64,000 bases of DNA from Fulvimarina endophytica (GTDB taxonomy: Bacteria > Pseudomonadota > Alphaproteobacteria > Rhizobiales > Rhizobiaceae). The stretch is from contig NZ_QURL01000001.1 of the NCBI RefSeq assembly GCF_003403015.1, positions 62,001 through 126,000 of the forward strand, written 5' to 3'. This document shows, in pieces, positions 24,766 to 32,497 of this stretch. The notes beneath the pieces are model-generated. The model saw nothing but the letters and a program-made list of their open reading frames with translations. It searched no databases and was not told the DNA's origin. Both the position numbers and the translations under genes were made by a program. Position 1 is the stretch's first letter, and each line of letters begins with the position of its first letter.

Positions 24766-26582
24766 GATGCGACCTCCGTTCCGTGTCCGGAATAAACAGA
24801 TTTGACGAGATCGGAAGAGACGACTTCCTCGACGCTGCCATCGAGAACCATCCGGCCTTGGTGGAGAACGACGATACGGTCGGATATCTCGCGGACGAAA
24901 TCGAGATCGTGTTCGATCAGGATCACGCAGAGCCCGTAGGTCGTCGTGAGGGACAGGAGGACCTCGCCGATCGCAGTGCGTTCGGCTTTCGTCAGCCCGG
25001 CCGTCGGTTCGTCGAGCAATAGGACCTTCGGTTCGGTCGCGAGGACCATGGCGAGTTCGAGACCACGCTTCTGACCGTGGGAGAGATAACGGGTCTCCTG
25101 ATCGAGATGCCGATCGAGACCCGTCGCCTTCAGAATTCCGAGGGCCGGCGCGGGCAGAGAGACATGGCTCGTACGCCGAAAAAGCCGCGCGCCGTCGACT
25201 CGATATCGCGACAGTCGAAGACAGTCGCCCACCGTCAGACTGTCGAAGAGGCTGGTGTTCTGGAAACTTCGTCCGACGCCGAGGCCAACGACCCGTTCGG
25301 GCGATCTGCGTGCAATCTCCTGGCCTGCGATTTCGACGGTGCCGGCAGTCCGCTCCTGTCCGTTGCTGATGCATCGCATGAGCGTCGTCTTGCCCGCACC
25401 GTTGGGGCCGACAATGCTGAGGAGTTCGCCGGATCTGCCCTGAAAGCTCAGATCGGCGAGTACGCTCAAGCTGCCATAGCGACATCCCAGTCCCTCGATG
25501 GCGATCGGAGATTGGTCGCCGGTCACCTCGCGGGTTCCGGCTGGGGCGGTGCGAAGCACGATCGATCCGCTGCCATGCTCATGTCCGGACGCTGGACTGC
25601 GCCGACCGGGTCCGAACTTCTTCCATGCGCCGGTCACGAGGGACGCGAAGCCGTTCGGAAGCACCACGATGACGATCACGAAGAGGACGCCGACGATGAA
25701 TTTCCAGAGGAACGGCAGGCTCCCAGAAAGATAGGAGGACGTGACGTCGATGCCGATCGCACCGAAGATCGGGCCGATCAATGTTCCGCGTCCGCCGAGT
25801 GCGACCCAGATCAGGGATTCCGTTCCGAGCAGGAAGCCGCCGAGTTCCGGAGCGACTACATTGGTGAACGCGGCATAGCCGAAGCCCGCCGCGGCCCCGA
25901 TCGCACCGCAGACGGTGAAGAGTGCGATCTTGATGCGCGAGACGGGAATGCCGAGATAGGCGCACCGATCTTCGTTCTCGCGGATTGCGATGAGGATGCG
26001 CCCGAGATCGGAGCGTACGAAGAGCCATGCGAAGCAGGCGACCGCGACGAGAAGCGTGCCGGCTATTACGAACCAAGTTTCGACCGCCCAGTAGTAGGTC
26101 GGAAAACCGGAGATGCCGCTGCTCGATCCGGTGAATCGGCCGCCAGCGAAGATGATCTGGACGAGAACGATCGGCAGCGCGAGCGTGATGATCGACGAAT
26201 AGAGCGGCGAGGCTCCATGATAGAAGGACAGGATACCGACGAGCCATGCCGTCACGGCGGCAAGCGCGAGTCCTATTAGGAATGCGCCGAAGAACCAGAG
26301 GGGGCCGAACCCGTAATGGGTCGCCAGGAGGGCGCACGCATAGGCACCGATCCCGAAAAAGGCCGACTGGCCAAAGGTGAGAACGCCGGAAAAGCCCCAG
26401 ACGAGATCGACCGTGATTGCGAGGACCGCCAGGAAGAGCGCCCGGATCAGGACGTTCACGAGATACCGATCGAGAAACAACGGGGCTGCGTAGACGATGG
26501 CGAGGGCCATGACGGCCACAAAACCCACGAGCCAGAAGCGACGGCGGTTCCGGGCGGATACCGAGGATTCAAAATCAGCCAC
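24762..26582 (-). CDS. Fused LivM permease-LivG ATPase
   Basis: One 606-aa chain joins a LivM permease (about residues 1-315, with GFSGVLTFGQSAFFGIGAYA) to a LivG ATPase (about 359-606, Walker A GPNGAGKTT near 391, VLLLDEPTAGL, LIEHDLDFV) through a linker of about 45 residues rich in Gly, Ser and Arg. GTG 26582 overlaps the LivH stop by 8 bp and is preceded by a fitting position in the operon; earlier in-frame codons are antisense-like. Such fusions occur in some proteobacterial HAAT systems. The fusion fixes permease and ATPase at one to one. Confidence 0.93.
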   Translation of the reverse strand: MADFESSVSARNRRRFWLVGFVAVMALAIVYAAPLFLDRYLVNVLIRALFLAVLAITVDLVWGFSGVLTFGQSAFFGIGAYACALLATHYGFGPLWFFGAFLIGLALAAVTAWLVGILSFYHGASPLYSSIITLALPIVLVQIIFAGGRFTGSSSGISGFPTYYWAVETWFVIAGTLLVAVACFAWLFVRSDLGRILIAIRENEDRCAYLGIPVSRIKIALFTVCGAIGAAAGFGYAAFTNVVAPELGGFLLGTESLIWVALGGRGTLIGPIFGAIGIDVTSSYLSGSLPFLWKFIVGVLFVIVIVVLPNGFASLVTGAWKKFGPGRRSPASGHEHGSGSIVLRTAPAGTREVTGDQSPIAIEGLGCRYGSLSVLADLSFQGRSGELLSIVGPNGAGKTTLMRCISNGQERTAGTVEIAGQEIARRSPERVVGLGVGRSFQNTSLFDSLTVGDCLRLSRYRVDGARLFRRTSHVSLPAPALGILKATGLDRHLDQETRYLSHGQKRGLELAMVLATEPKVLLLDEPTAGLTKAERTAIGEVLLSLTTTYGLCVILIEHDLDFVREISDRIVVLHQGRMVLDGSVEEVVSSDLVKSVYSGHGTEVAS

Positions 26583-27408
26583 CGAACAGTCCTTTCGGGC
26601 GGATGCGCAGAAGAATGGCGGCGAAGACGACGATGGTGATACCGCCGAGGATCGGACTGACGAAGGTGCTGACGAGAACCTGGGCTCCGCCGAGAAGGAG
26701 CGAGGCGAGGGCGAGCCCGGGGATCGCCACGCCGGAAACGAGTACGAGCATGAAGGAGTTGACCAGCCAGGGCAGGCCCATGTTCGGGTCCACGGACAGG
26801 AGCGGAGTAATAAGAGCGCCGGCCGTGCAGGCGAGAGCTGCACCGAGCCCGAAGGTCGTTATTCGCACCTTCGTGCTGTCAATACCGAGGCCACGGGCAA
26901 GATCCTCGTTCATGATCACCGCACGCGCGTTGAGACCGAAGCGGGTCAGATAGAGAAGCGCAGTCAGCCCGAGGCCGAGAAGTACTGCGACGAGCACCAG
27001 AACGAGGCGCCAGGCGGAATAGTTGGTGGCGAAGACTTCGAGGGTTCCGGACATCGGGCTCTCGGCGAACTGCACACCGCGTCCGAAGGCAAACACGATG
27101 ATCTGAGTGATGACGATGCCCAGGCCCCACGTCGCGAGGATCGCGTCGAGAGGCCGTGAATAGAGCGGTCGAACGACCAGACGTTCGACCGCGATGCCGA
27201 GGACGAACCCGACAAGCGCCGCGAACGGCACCGTAAGCCAGGGGCTGAACCCATAATCGGTGACGAGATAAGCCGAGTATCCACCGACCGTGAGAAACGC
27301 TCCGTGCGCGAAGTTGATCAGCTTCATCACGCCGAGGATGATCATCAATCCCGCGGCAACGATGAACAGGATCGCCGATGTCGTGACGATGTCGAGGAGG
27401 AGGGGCAT
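26575..27408 (-). CDS. LivH-type ABC permease
   Basis: Membrane permease of 277 aa for the second HAAT transporter, with the LivH start ILGVMKLINFAHGAFLTVGGY and the end RIRPKGLFGG, so unlike its paralogue at 1665 it has a complete C-terminus. ERLVVRPLYSRPLDAILATWG is the family's cytoplasmic segment. It lies 114 bp after the binding-protein gene, separated by a strong hairpin. Confidence 0.95.
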   Translation of the reverse strand: MPLLLDIVTTSAILFIVAAGLMIILGVMKLINFAHGAFLTVGGYSAYLVTDYGFSPWLTVPFAALVGFVLGIAVERLVVRPLYSRPLDAILATWGLGIVITQIIVFAFGRGVQFAESPMSGTLEVFATNYSAWRLVLVLVAVLLGLGLTALLYLTRFGLNARAVIMNEDLARGLGIDSTKVRITTFGLGAALACTAGALITPLLSVDPNMGLPWLVNSFMLVLVSGVAIPGLALASLLLGGAQVLVSTFVSPILGGITIVVFAAILLRIRPKGLFGG

Positions 27409-27473
27409 CGTGTCGATCCCAAGTGGTGGCCTGGAGCGGACGCGAGCGCCGAAGCGTTCGCCTGCGAAAATCA

Positions 27474-27508
27474 GACCGTCCGGACCGATCGATCGGGGCC
27501 GGACGGTC
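27474..27508 (-). terminator. Intercistronic hairpin between binding protein and permease
   Basis: A perfect 10-bp stem (GACCGTCCGG with CCGGACGGTC) closes a 15-nt loop that is itself part-palindromic. On the transcribed strand it is followed by TGATTTTCG, a short T run, so partial rho-independent termination is plausible. It lies 14 bp after the binding-protein stop, ahead of the permease genes. Confidence 0.65.
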
Positions 27509-27522
27509 GATGTCGTTTCAGC

Positions 27523-28677
27523 TCAGAGATTCGGGCACTGCTCGCCCGGATCGACGTTCTCGAAACGTTGAATCACCTCGACGCTTCCGTCCTCCTGCAC
27601 TTGGCCGAGATACATGGTCAGCGGCGTATGGTGCTGAACGCTCATCTGAATATCGCCGCGCGGGCCGGTGTAGGAGACTTGCGGGAGCGCTTCGATGACC
27701 GCCGCCTTGTCGGTGGAGCCGGCCTTTTCGACCGCCGCCTTGTAGAGGTAGATCGCCTCGTATTGCGGCACCGAGAGATCGTTCGGCGTTTCCAGATCGG
27801 AGCCGAACTTCTCTTCCATCGCGGCGAGGAAGCGCTTGTTCTCCTCGCTCTCGATCCCGGTCAGGTACGACTGCGAGATGTAGATGCCGGTCGCATCCGA
27901 GCCCATGCTGGCAGCCGTGCCCTCGTCGACGGCAAGGTTGCCGTAGGGCACGTCGATCCCGGAATTGCGCATCTGCTTGGTGAGCGTCACGTTCGGCGCG
28001 CCGCCGGCCGTCGAGGTGATGATGGCATCGGGACCTTTCGAGCGAACGTCCGACAGGATCGGCGTCCAGTCCGAAGCGTCCATCGGCAGATATTCCTCGC
28101 CGAGTACGGTGCCGCCGCTCTCTTCGATGTACTGACGCGTGAACTCGAGCATCCCGCGACCGAACTCGTAGTCGCTGCCGATCAGGTAGAAGGTCTTCGC
28201 TCCGAGTTCCTTCATGAACTGGTCGACGATCGGTGTCACCTGCTGCTCGGGGACCCAGGCGTCGACGAACATGTTCGGGCTGCAGGAGCGACCCTCGTAG
28301 AAGGACGTGTAGATATACGGTGTGCCGGAACGGTTCACGATCGGAAGCCCCGCGTTGCGCGCGGCGCTCGTCTCCATCGAGATGAGGGCGTCGACCTCCT
28401 CCTGATAGACCAGAGAGTCGAAAGCGCGTTGTGCACCCTGCGCACCGCTGCCGTCGTCCGCGACGACGAGTTCGACTTGGCGTCCGAGAATTCCGCCGGC
28501 CTTGTTGATCTCTTCGGCAGCAAGTTCGCTCGACTGAACGACGGACGGGGCGACGACGCTGTTCGCGCCGCTGAGCCCGACCGGAATGCCGATCTTGATC
28601 GGCCCTTCCTGCGCGTTGGCACCGATCGAGAAGGCGAGTGTCAGAGCGAGACCACTCACAAGTGTCAGATTTCTCAT
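27523..28677 (-). CDS. HAAT-family ABC transporter substrate-binding protein
   Basis: Periplasmic binding protein of 384 aa with signal peptide (residues 1-22, ending GANA) and the mature start GPIKIGIPVGLSG. The region SMETSAARNAGLPIV and FYEGRSCSPNMF, with YLIGSDYEFGRG, is most like the amide/urea-binding (AmiC, FmdD, UrtA) branch of the family, so the ligand may be an amide or urea-type compound. ATG 28677 is fixed by the signal peptide. It lies second in the operon after the nitrilase-like gene. Confidence 0.92.
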   Translation of the reverse strand: MRNLTLVSGLALTLAFSIGANAQEGPIKIGIPVGLSGANSVVAPSVVQSSELAAEEINKAGGILGRQVELVVADDGSGAQGAQRAFDSLVYQEEVDALISMETSAARNAGLPIVNRSGTPYIYTSFYEGRSCSPNMFVDAWVPEQQVTPIVDQFMKELGAKTFYLIGSDYEFGRGMLEFTRQYIEESGGTVLGEEYLPMDASDWTPILSDVRSKGPDAIITSTAGGAPNVTLTKQMRNSGIDVPYGNLAVDEGTAASMGSDATGIYISQSYLTGIESEENKRFLAAMEEKFGSDLETPNDLSVPQYEAIYLYKAAVEKAGSTDKAAVIEALPQVSYTGPRGDIQMSVQHHTPLTMYLGQVQEDGSVEVIQRFENVDPGEQCPNL

Positions 28678-28708
28678 GGGCAGAAGTCCTTTCGTTAGTG
28701 CGGCTCGA

Positions 28709-29578
28709 TCACTGCAAATCGGGGATAGCCGCGCTCCCCAGCGTCTCACCGTAGAGATCGCTGCGCCGATCCCGGACGATCTGGTTGAAGCTGTTCCAGT
28801 TCCTTCCGCGCCTCGCTGCGGCAAGATCGACTTCGGCGGAGATCATGGCGGGCTGATCCATGCTCGCAGGGCCCGCAACGGGCCATCCGGTATGATCGAC
28901 GATCAGGCTCTGGCCGATGAAGGGCTGGCCGCGCTCCGTGCCGATCCGGTCGCATGCGGCAACGACGAAGGAATTGACATGGGCTGCGGTCATGCAGAGC
29001 AGGTTCGCCATTGCCGGAAGGCCTTGCGGCTGCTTCGGCATCGGAACCCAGTTCGTTGGCACACAGACGATGTCCGCGCCGGCAAGCGCGAGAAGCCGCC
29101 AGGCTTCGGGGAACCACCCATCGTAACAGATGAGGACGCCGAGGCGGCCGAAGGGCGTGTGGAAGATCGGGAAATTTCGGTTGCCGCGCTCGAAGAACAA
29201 GGCCTCCGCATCCCAGAGGTGGTTCTTTCGATAGGTCCCTATGATGCCGTCGGGGCCGATGACGACGGCGCTGTTAAAGAGGCGGTCCTCATCACGTTCC
29301 AGAAAGCCCGCGACGAGGTGGATGCCTCGCTCCCTGGCAAGGCCGATCCAGGCTTCGATCGTCGGACCACCGGGTGCGGTTTCGGCCAGCGAAAACGCTT
29401 CCTTGCGGCTTTCGATGACGTAGCCGGACTGACAGAGCTCCGGCAAGACCACGAGATCGGCACCTTCGTCGGCAGCCTGCGAGATAAGCGTCAAGCTCGT
29501 CTCTCGGTTTCGGGCAACCTCGCCGATCCTCGGCTCGAACTGAGCGCAGGTCACGCGAATGCTTGCTTCTCCAGCCAT
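28709..29578 (-). CDS. Nitrilase-superfamily C-N hydrolase
   Basis: Protein of 289 aa with the Glu-Lys-Cys triad: E47 in VLPELCQSG, K118 in TYRKNHLW and C151 in LICYDGWFPE. The DGWFPE segment and overall length fit the aliphatic amidase/N-carbamoyl hydrolase branches rather than true nitrilases. It leads the operon that contains the HAAT transporter, DUF1028 and amidase genes. Given the convergent dihydropyrimidinase gene, N-carbamoyl amino acid hydrolysis is a reasonable but unproven role. Confidence 0.92.
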   Translation of the reverse strand: MAGEASIRVTCAQFEPRIGEVARNRETSLTLISQAADEGADLVVLPELCQSGYVIESRKEAFSLAETAPGGPTIEAWIGLARERGIHLVAGFLERDEDRLFNSAVVIGPDGIIGTYRKNHLWDAEALFFERGNRNFPIFHTPFGRLGVLICYDGWFPEAWRLLALAGADIVCVPTNWVPMPKQPQGLPAMANLLCMTAAHVNSFVVAACDRIGTERGQPFIGQSLIVDHTGWPVAGPASMDQPAMISAEVDLAAARRGRNWNSFNQIVRDRRSDLYGETLGSAAIPDLQ

Positions 29579-29653
29579 TGAGGCACCGTCTCCAGCTGTT
29601 TCTGACCGCGCTCGAGGCGCCGTTGACAGCCAAGCTGACGCAAATGCACGGAT

Positions 29654-29672
29654 CGTTCAAGCGACTTGAACG
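29654..29672. promoter_or_regulatory. 8-bp inverted repeat CGTTCAAG-n3-CTTGAACG, candidate operator
   Basis: The perfect inverted repeat with a 3-nt spacer lies 76 bp upstream of the nitrilase-led operon. It has the size of a dimer site and the XRE-cupin regulator gene is adjacent, so it is the best candidate for that regulator's site. Confidence 0.5.
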
Positions 29673-29675
29673 AGT

Positions 29676-29700
29676 GTTTGCACATTTTTTGGGTTTGCAC
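29676..29700. repeat. Direct repeat GTTTGCAC, 17-bp period
   Basis: GTTTGCAC occurs at 29676-29683 and 29693-29700, separated by an AT-rich T run, beside the inverted repeat at 29654. It may be part of the same control region or of the promoter itself. Confidence 0.35.
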
Positions 29701-29917
29701 TCAAACTAGGCGGAATGACCGACCGAATGCTTCTCTCATGGGCTCGAAGGCAATCCTTGAGACCTGTCATTCAGCATCGAACGTCCGATGCGGCACGCTC
29801 TGATGGTCCAGAAGGAGGTCGAAGCGCCGTCACTTGTACCGTTTCCTTGTACCGACTCGATGCGCGGCTGGGAGCAGAGCCGAGGACGGCAGCTGCCGAA
29901 AGTCCAACTCTTGCGTG

Positions 29918-30490
29918 TCAGAAGCTCGGCGGAGTGTTGACCCACAAGACCCGCGCAACCGCTTCGCTTTCGTTGTGATAGGAGTGCGGTACGGTCGAAG
30001 GGAATGCGAAGGAGTCGCCTTGGTGAAGGTGGAAGGTTTCGCTTCCGACGGTGAGGGTGATCGCGCCTTCCAGAAGGTACCCCATTTCTTCGCCCACATG
30101 GCTGAATGCACCTTCGGTCGAGCCGCCTGGTTCGACGATATGAATATTGGCCTCCAGCAGACTTTGCTGCGAAATCGGCGGCAGGCGCTCCAGCCGAATT
30201 GCGATCCCGTCCGACGCGCGTCCCACATCGAGAATAGGACGCTCGCCCTGACGATGAACCACATCTTCGGGTTTGGCGTAGGTCTCGAAGAAGAAGGCGA
30301 TATTGACGTGAAGCGCGTCCGCGAGCTTCCGAAGCATCGTCATCGTCGGTCGAACCTTCGCGGTCTCGACCTTCGACAGCATGCTTTCGGAGCAGCCGAC
30401 GGTTTCGGCGAGTTGCTTGAGGGATTGTCCGTGAATACGCCGCAACTGGCGAAGTTTGCCGGCAGTGGTCTCGTCAGCGCTCTGTTTCAT
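29918..30490 (-). CDS. XRE-family regulator with C-terminal cupin domain
   Basis: Protein of 190 aa: an XRE helix-turn-helix at about residues 10-65 (LRRIHGQSLKQLAETVGCSE, SMLSKVETAKVRPTMTML) followed by a cupin (about 110-188, with GEEMGYLLEGAITLTVG and HLHQGDSFAFPSTVPHSYHN). This layout is that of PuuR-type regulators, in which a small metabolite binds the cupin. ATG 30490 has GGAG at the right distance; a GTG nine bases upstream is less likely. It lies between the lyase gene and the nitrilase operon, all on the same strand. Confidence 0.93.
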   Translation of the reverse strand: MKQSADETTAGKLRQLRRIHGQSLKQLAETVGCSESMLSKVETAKVRPTMTMLRKLADALHVNIAFFFETYAKPEDVVHRQGERPILDVGRASDGIAIRLERLPPISQQSLLEANIHIVEPGGSTEGAFSHVGEEMGYLLEGAITLTVGSETFHLHQGDSFAFPSTVPHSYHNESEAVARVLWVNTPPSF

Positions 30491-30691
30491 GTGCAGCACT
30501 CCGTTCGCGGCCAGAAGAATTGGCTGTCATAGGCCTGTGTCGCACCCGGTGAACACCAAAATTCGCGCCCGACATACGACCCCGGCTCACGGCCCTGGCG
30601 ATGTGGGCCTCGAAACGTCATTCTGTTCATGACGACGCGGCTTGGACCGGACCTGTGGTGACCGGGTCCGGGCCATGCCACTCGTCATGGG

Positions 30692-32251
30692 TCAGCCCTT
30701 GTCTTCGGCAGAGCCCGTCAGCAGCGCCTGGAAGTCCTTGTCGAGGCGTTCGAGCGAGTCGTCGATCCGGGTCGTGCGGGTCTCGATCCATGTTTCCTGG
30801 GCCAAGAGTGCTTCATCCGCCGCGGCCAGCATGCGCGTCATCTCGGATGGCTGCGGCCCGCCGATGGTCGCGCGGTTCTTCACGATCGCAACCGGATCGA
30901 GCGTTGCGCGGAAGGCGTCCTCCGACAGCGGCAGGTCCTCAGAATGATCGGTCCCGGCCATGGTCTCGGCATAGATCCGCTTCGCCTCCGCATAGGGGAA
31001 ATCGAGCGGACCCATGTCGTTCGCACGGGCGAATGTGACGATTTCCGAGGCGAAGTGGTGACCTTCGCGGAACGGGAGGCCGTGTTCGCGCATGAGCCGG
31101 TCTGCGAGTTCCTGGGACGCCGTCCAGTCGCTGTTCAACTCCTGAAGCGCGCGGTCGGGATTGATCTTCAGGGCCTTCAGAACGCGGTCGAGCCGGGCGA
31201 GCGTGTCGATCACCGCTTCGACCATGGCGGAATTGTCGGCCACGTCCTTCGGGTCGCTCATTCCCGGCGTGATGTTGTGGGTCTGGAAGATCGGTCCCAT
31301 GGCGAGCGTCAAAGCGTTCGAGGCGGCGCTCCGGGTCCCGTTGAGGAGGCCCGGATTGCGCTTCTGCGGCATCGAGCTCGACACGTAGGTATTGCCGCCG
31401 CCCTCCTCGAGCAGGATCCAGGGTCGCGTCTGGGCATACTGGGTCATGACGTCTTCGACGAAGTTGCCCGTGTGCAGAGCGATCGTCGTCACCACGCCTG
31501 AAACCTCGACGGGCTGCTCCATCGAGGAGATCTGCGAGGCGTCGTAGGCATTGTCGACGATCGTCGCGAAGCCGAGATAGTCCGCCATCCGCTCCCGGTC
31601 GAGCGGCCAGCTCGTTCCGTTCAGAACCGTCGTGCCCATCGGCGAGCGATCGATGCGGGCATAGGCTTCGTGCAGCCTTTCGGCGTCGCGCAGGAAGCCG
31701 GCGGCATGGCCGAGCAGCATGTGGCCGTAGCTGTTGGGTTGGGCGGCGACGCCGTTGGTATAGTTCGGGACGATCGTGTCGGCATTCGTGCGGGCGACGT
31801 CGACGAGGGTGCGCGTCGTCGTGTGCAACTGCTCGGCGAGCGCCAGGAGATCCTGACGCAGGATGGCGGCCCGATAGGTCGCGTGCATGTCCTGACTGGA
31901 TCGTCCCGCATGAAGGAGCGTCACCTCCTGCCCGCCGGCCTCGATCAGCAGGGGCTCGAAGGTGATGACCGTCCTCGGCCGATCCGCGCCCTGCTTCGAG
32001 CCGTCGTCGATCACCGTCTGGAGCGCCTTGGCGATCGAGGGTGCAAGGCTGAGATCGAGCAGGCCTTCCTCGGTGTTGATGACTGCCGTTGCCTTGTTCA
32101 TCTCGCCCAACCAGAAGAACTCGTCTCTGGGTGCCTCGGCGTCCTCAGCCAAAGCAGCCGGGATCGGAGACGCCAGAGCGCAGACGGCAAGGGTCAGAAA
32201 GCCGAGAAGGCGGCTCTGCCGCCGGTTCGGCGCGAAACGCGATTGCATCAT
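30692..32251 (-). CDS. Exported argininosuccinate-lyase-superfamily protein
   Basis: Protein of 519 aa. After a signal peptide (about residues 1-35: RLLGFLTLAVCALASPIPAALA) comes a fumarase/argininosuccinate lyase fold with the superfamily signature SSSMPQKRNP, the first conserved region LLHAGRSSQDMHATY and a C-terminal domain. Relatives (ArgH, fumarase) are cytoplasmic, so a secreted member is unusual. The start is ATG 32251 (GGGAGG at 5 bp) or 32248. The reaction should be beta-elimination releasing fumarate or a similar acid from an N- or O-substituted succinate, in the periplasm. It stands upstream of the XRE-cupin regulator and may act on a compound before uptake. Confidence 0.85.
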   Translation of the reverse strand: MMQSRFAPNRRQSRLLGFLTLAVCALASPIPAALAEDAEAPRDEFFWLGEMNKATAVINTEEGLLDLSLAPSIAKALQTVIDDGSKQGADRPRTVITFEPLLIEAGGQEVTLLHAGRSSQDMHATYRAAILRQDLLALAEQLHTTTRTLVDVARTNADTIVPNYTNGVAAQPNSYGHMLLGHAAGFLRDAERLHEAYARIDRSPMGTTVLNGTSWPLDRERMADYLGFATIVDNAYDASQISSMEQPVEVSGVVTTIALHTGNFVEDVMTQYAQTRPWILLEEGGGNTYVSSSMPQKRNPGLLNGTRSAASNALTLAMGPIFQTHNITPGMSDPKDVADNSAMVEAVIDTLARLDRVLKALKINPDRALQELNSDWTASQELADRLMREHGLPFREGHHFASEIVTFARANDMGPLDFPYAEAKRIYAETMAGTDHSEDLPLSEDAFRATLDPVAIVKNRATIGGPQPSEMTRMLAAADEALLAQETWIETRTTRIDDSLERLDKDFQALLTGSAEDKG

Positions 32252-32259
32252 GAAATCCT

Positions 32260-32294
32260 CCCATGGCTTGCCTGCTGAAGGGGCAAGCCATGGG
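32260..32294 (-). promoter_or_regulatory. 13-bp leader hairpin touching the lyase ribosome binding site
   Basis: CCCATGGCTTGCC and GGCAAGCCATGGG form a perfect 13-bp stem with a 9-nt loop immediately upstream of the exported lyase gene. The last three stem bases (GGG) are part of the GGGAGG ribosome binding site. The structure could hide the site, act as an attenuator, or be a transcription end for DNA further upstream. The remaining 32295-32497 shows no gene. Confidence 0.55.
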
Positions 32295-32497
32295 AACCAT
32301 ACCATCCTGTCGCCATGCGTCGACCACGCGATGTGCCGACATCATCAGGCGAGGGTTCGGTTTGCCGGAATCGCTCGGGTCGCCGCGATCCGGGCCGCCT
32401 CCTCATCCTTCGGAAGGTCTTCGGGTGGCGATCGGCATCCCTCCGCGATCGGCTTTCGCACTCGGTGCGGGATCGGTGCCGCCGCTGATCCGTCGCC

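Larger units (their letters stand above)
29579..29917. promoter_or_regulatory. Intergenic region upstream of the nitrilase-transporter operon
   Basis: No gene is seen in these 339 bp between the XRE-cupin stop and the nitrilase start (both on the minus strand). The part next to the operon holds the operator-like elements listed separately; the remainder (29710-29917) shows nothing clear, and no T-run terminator follows the regulator gene. Confidence 0.5.
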
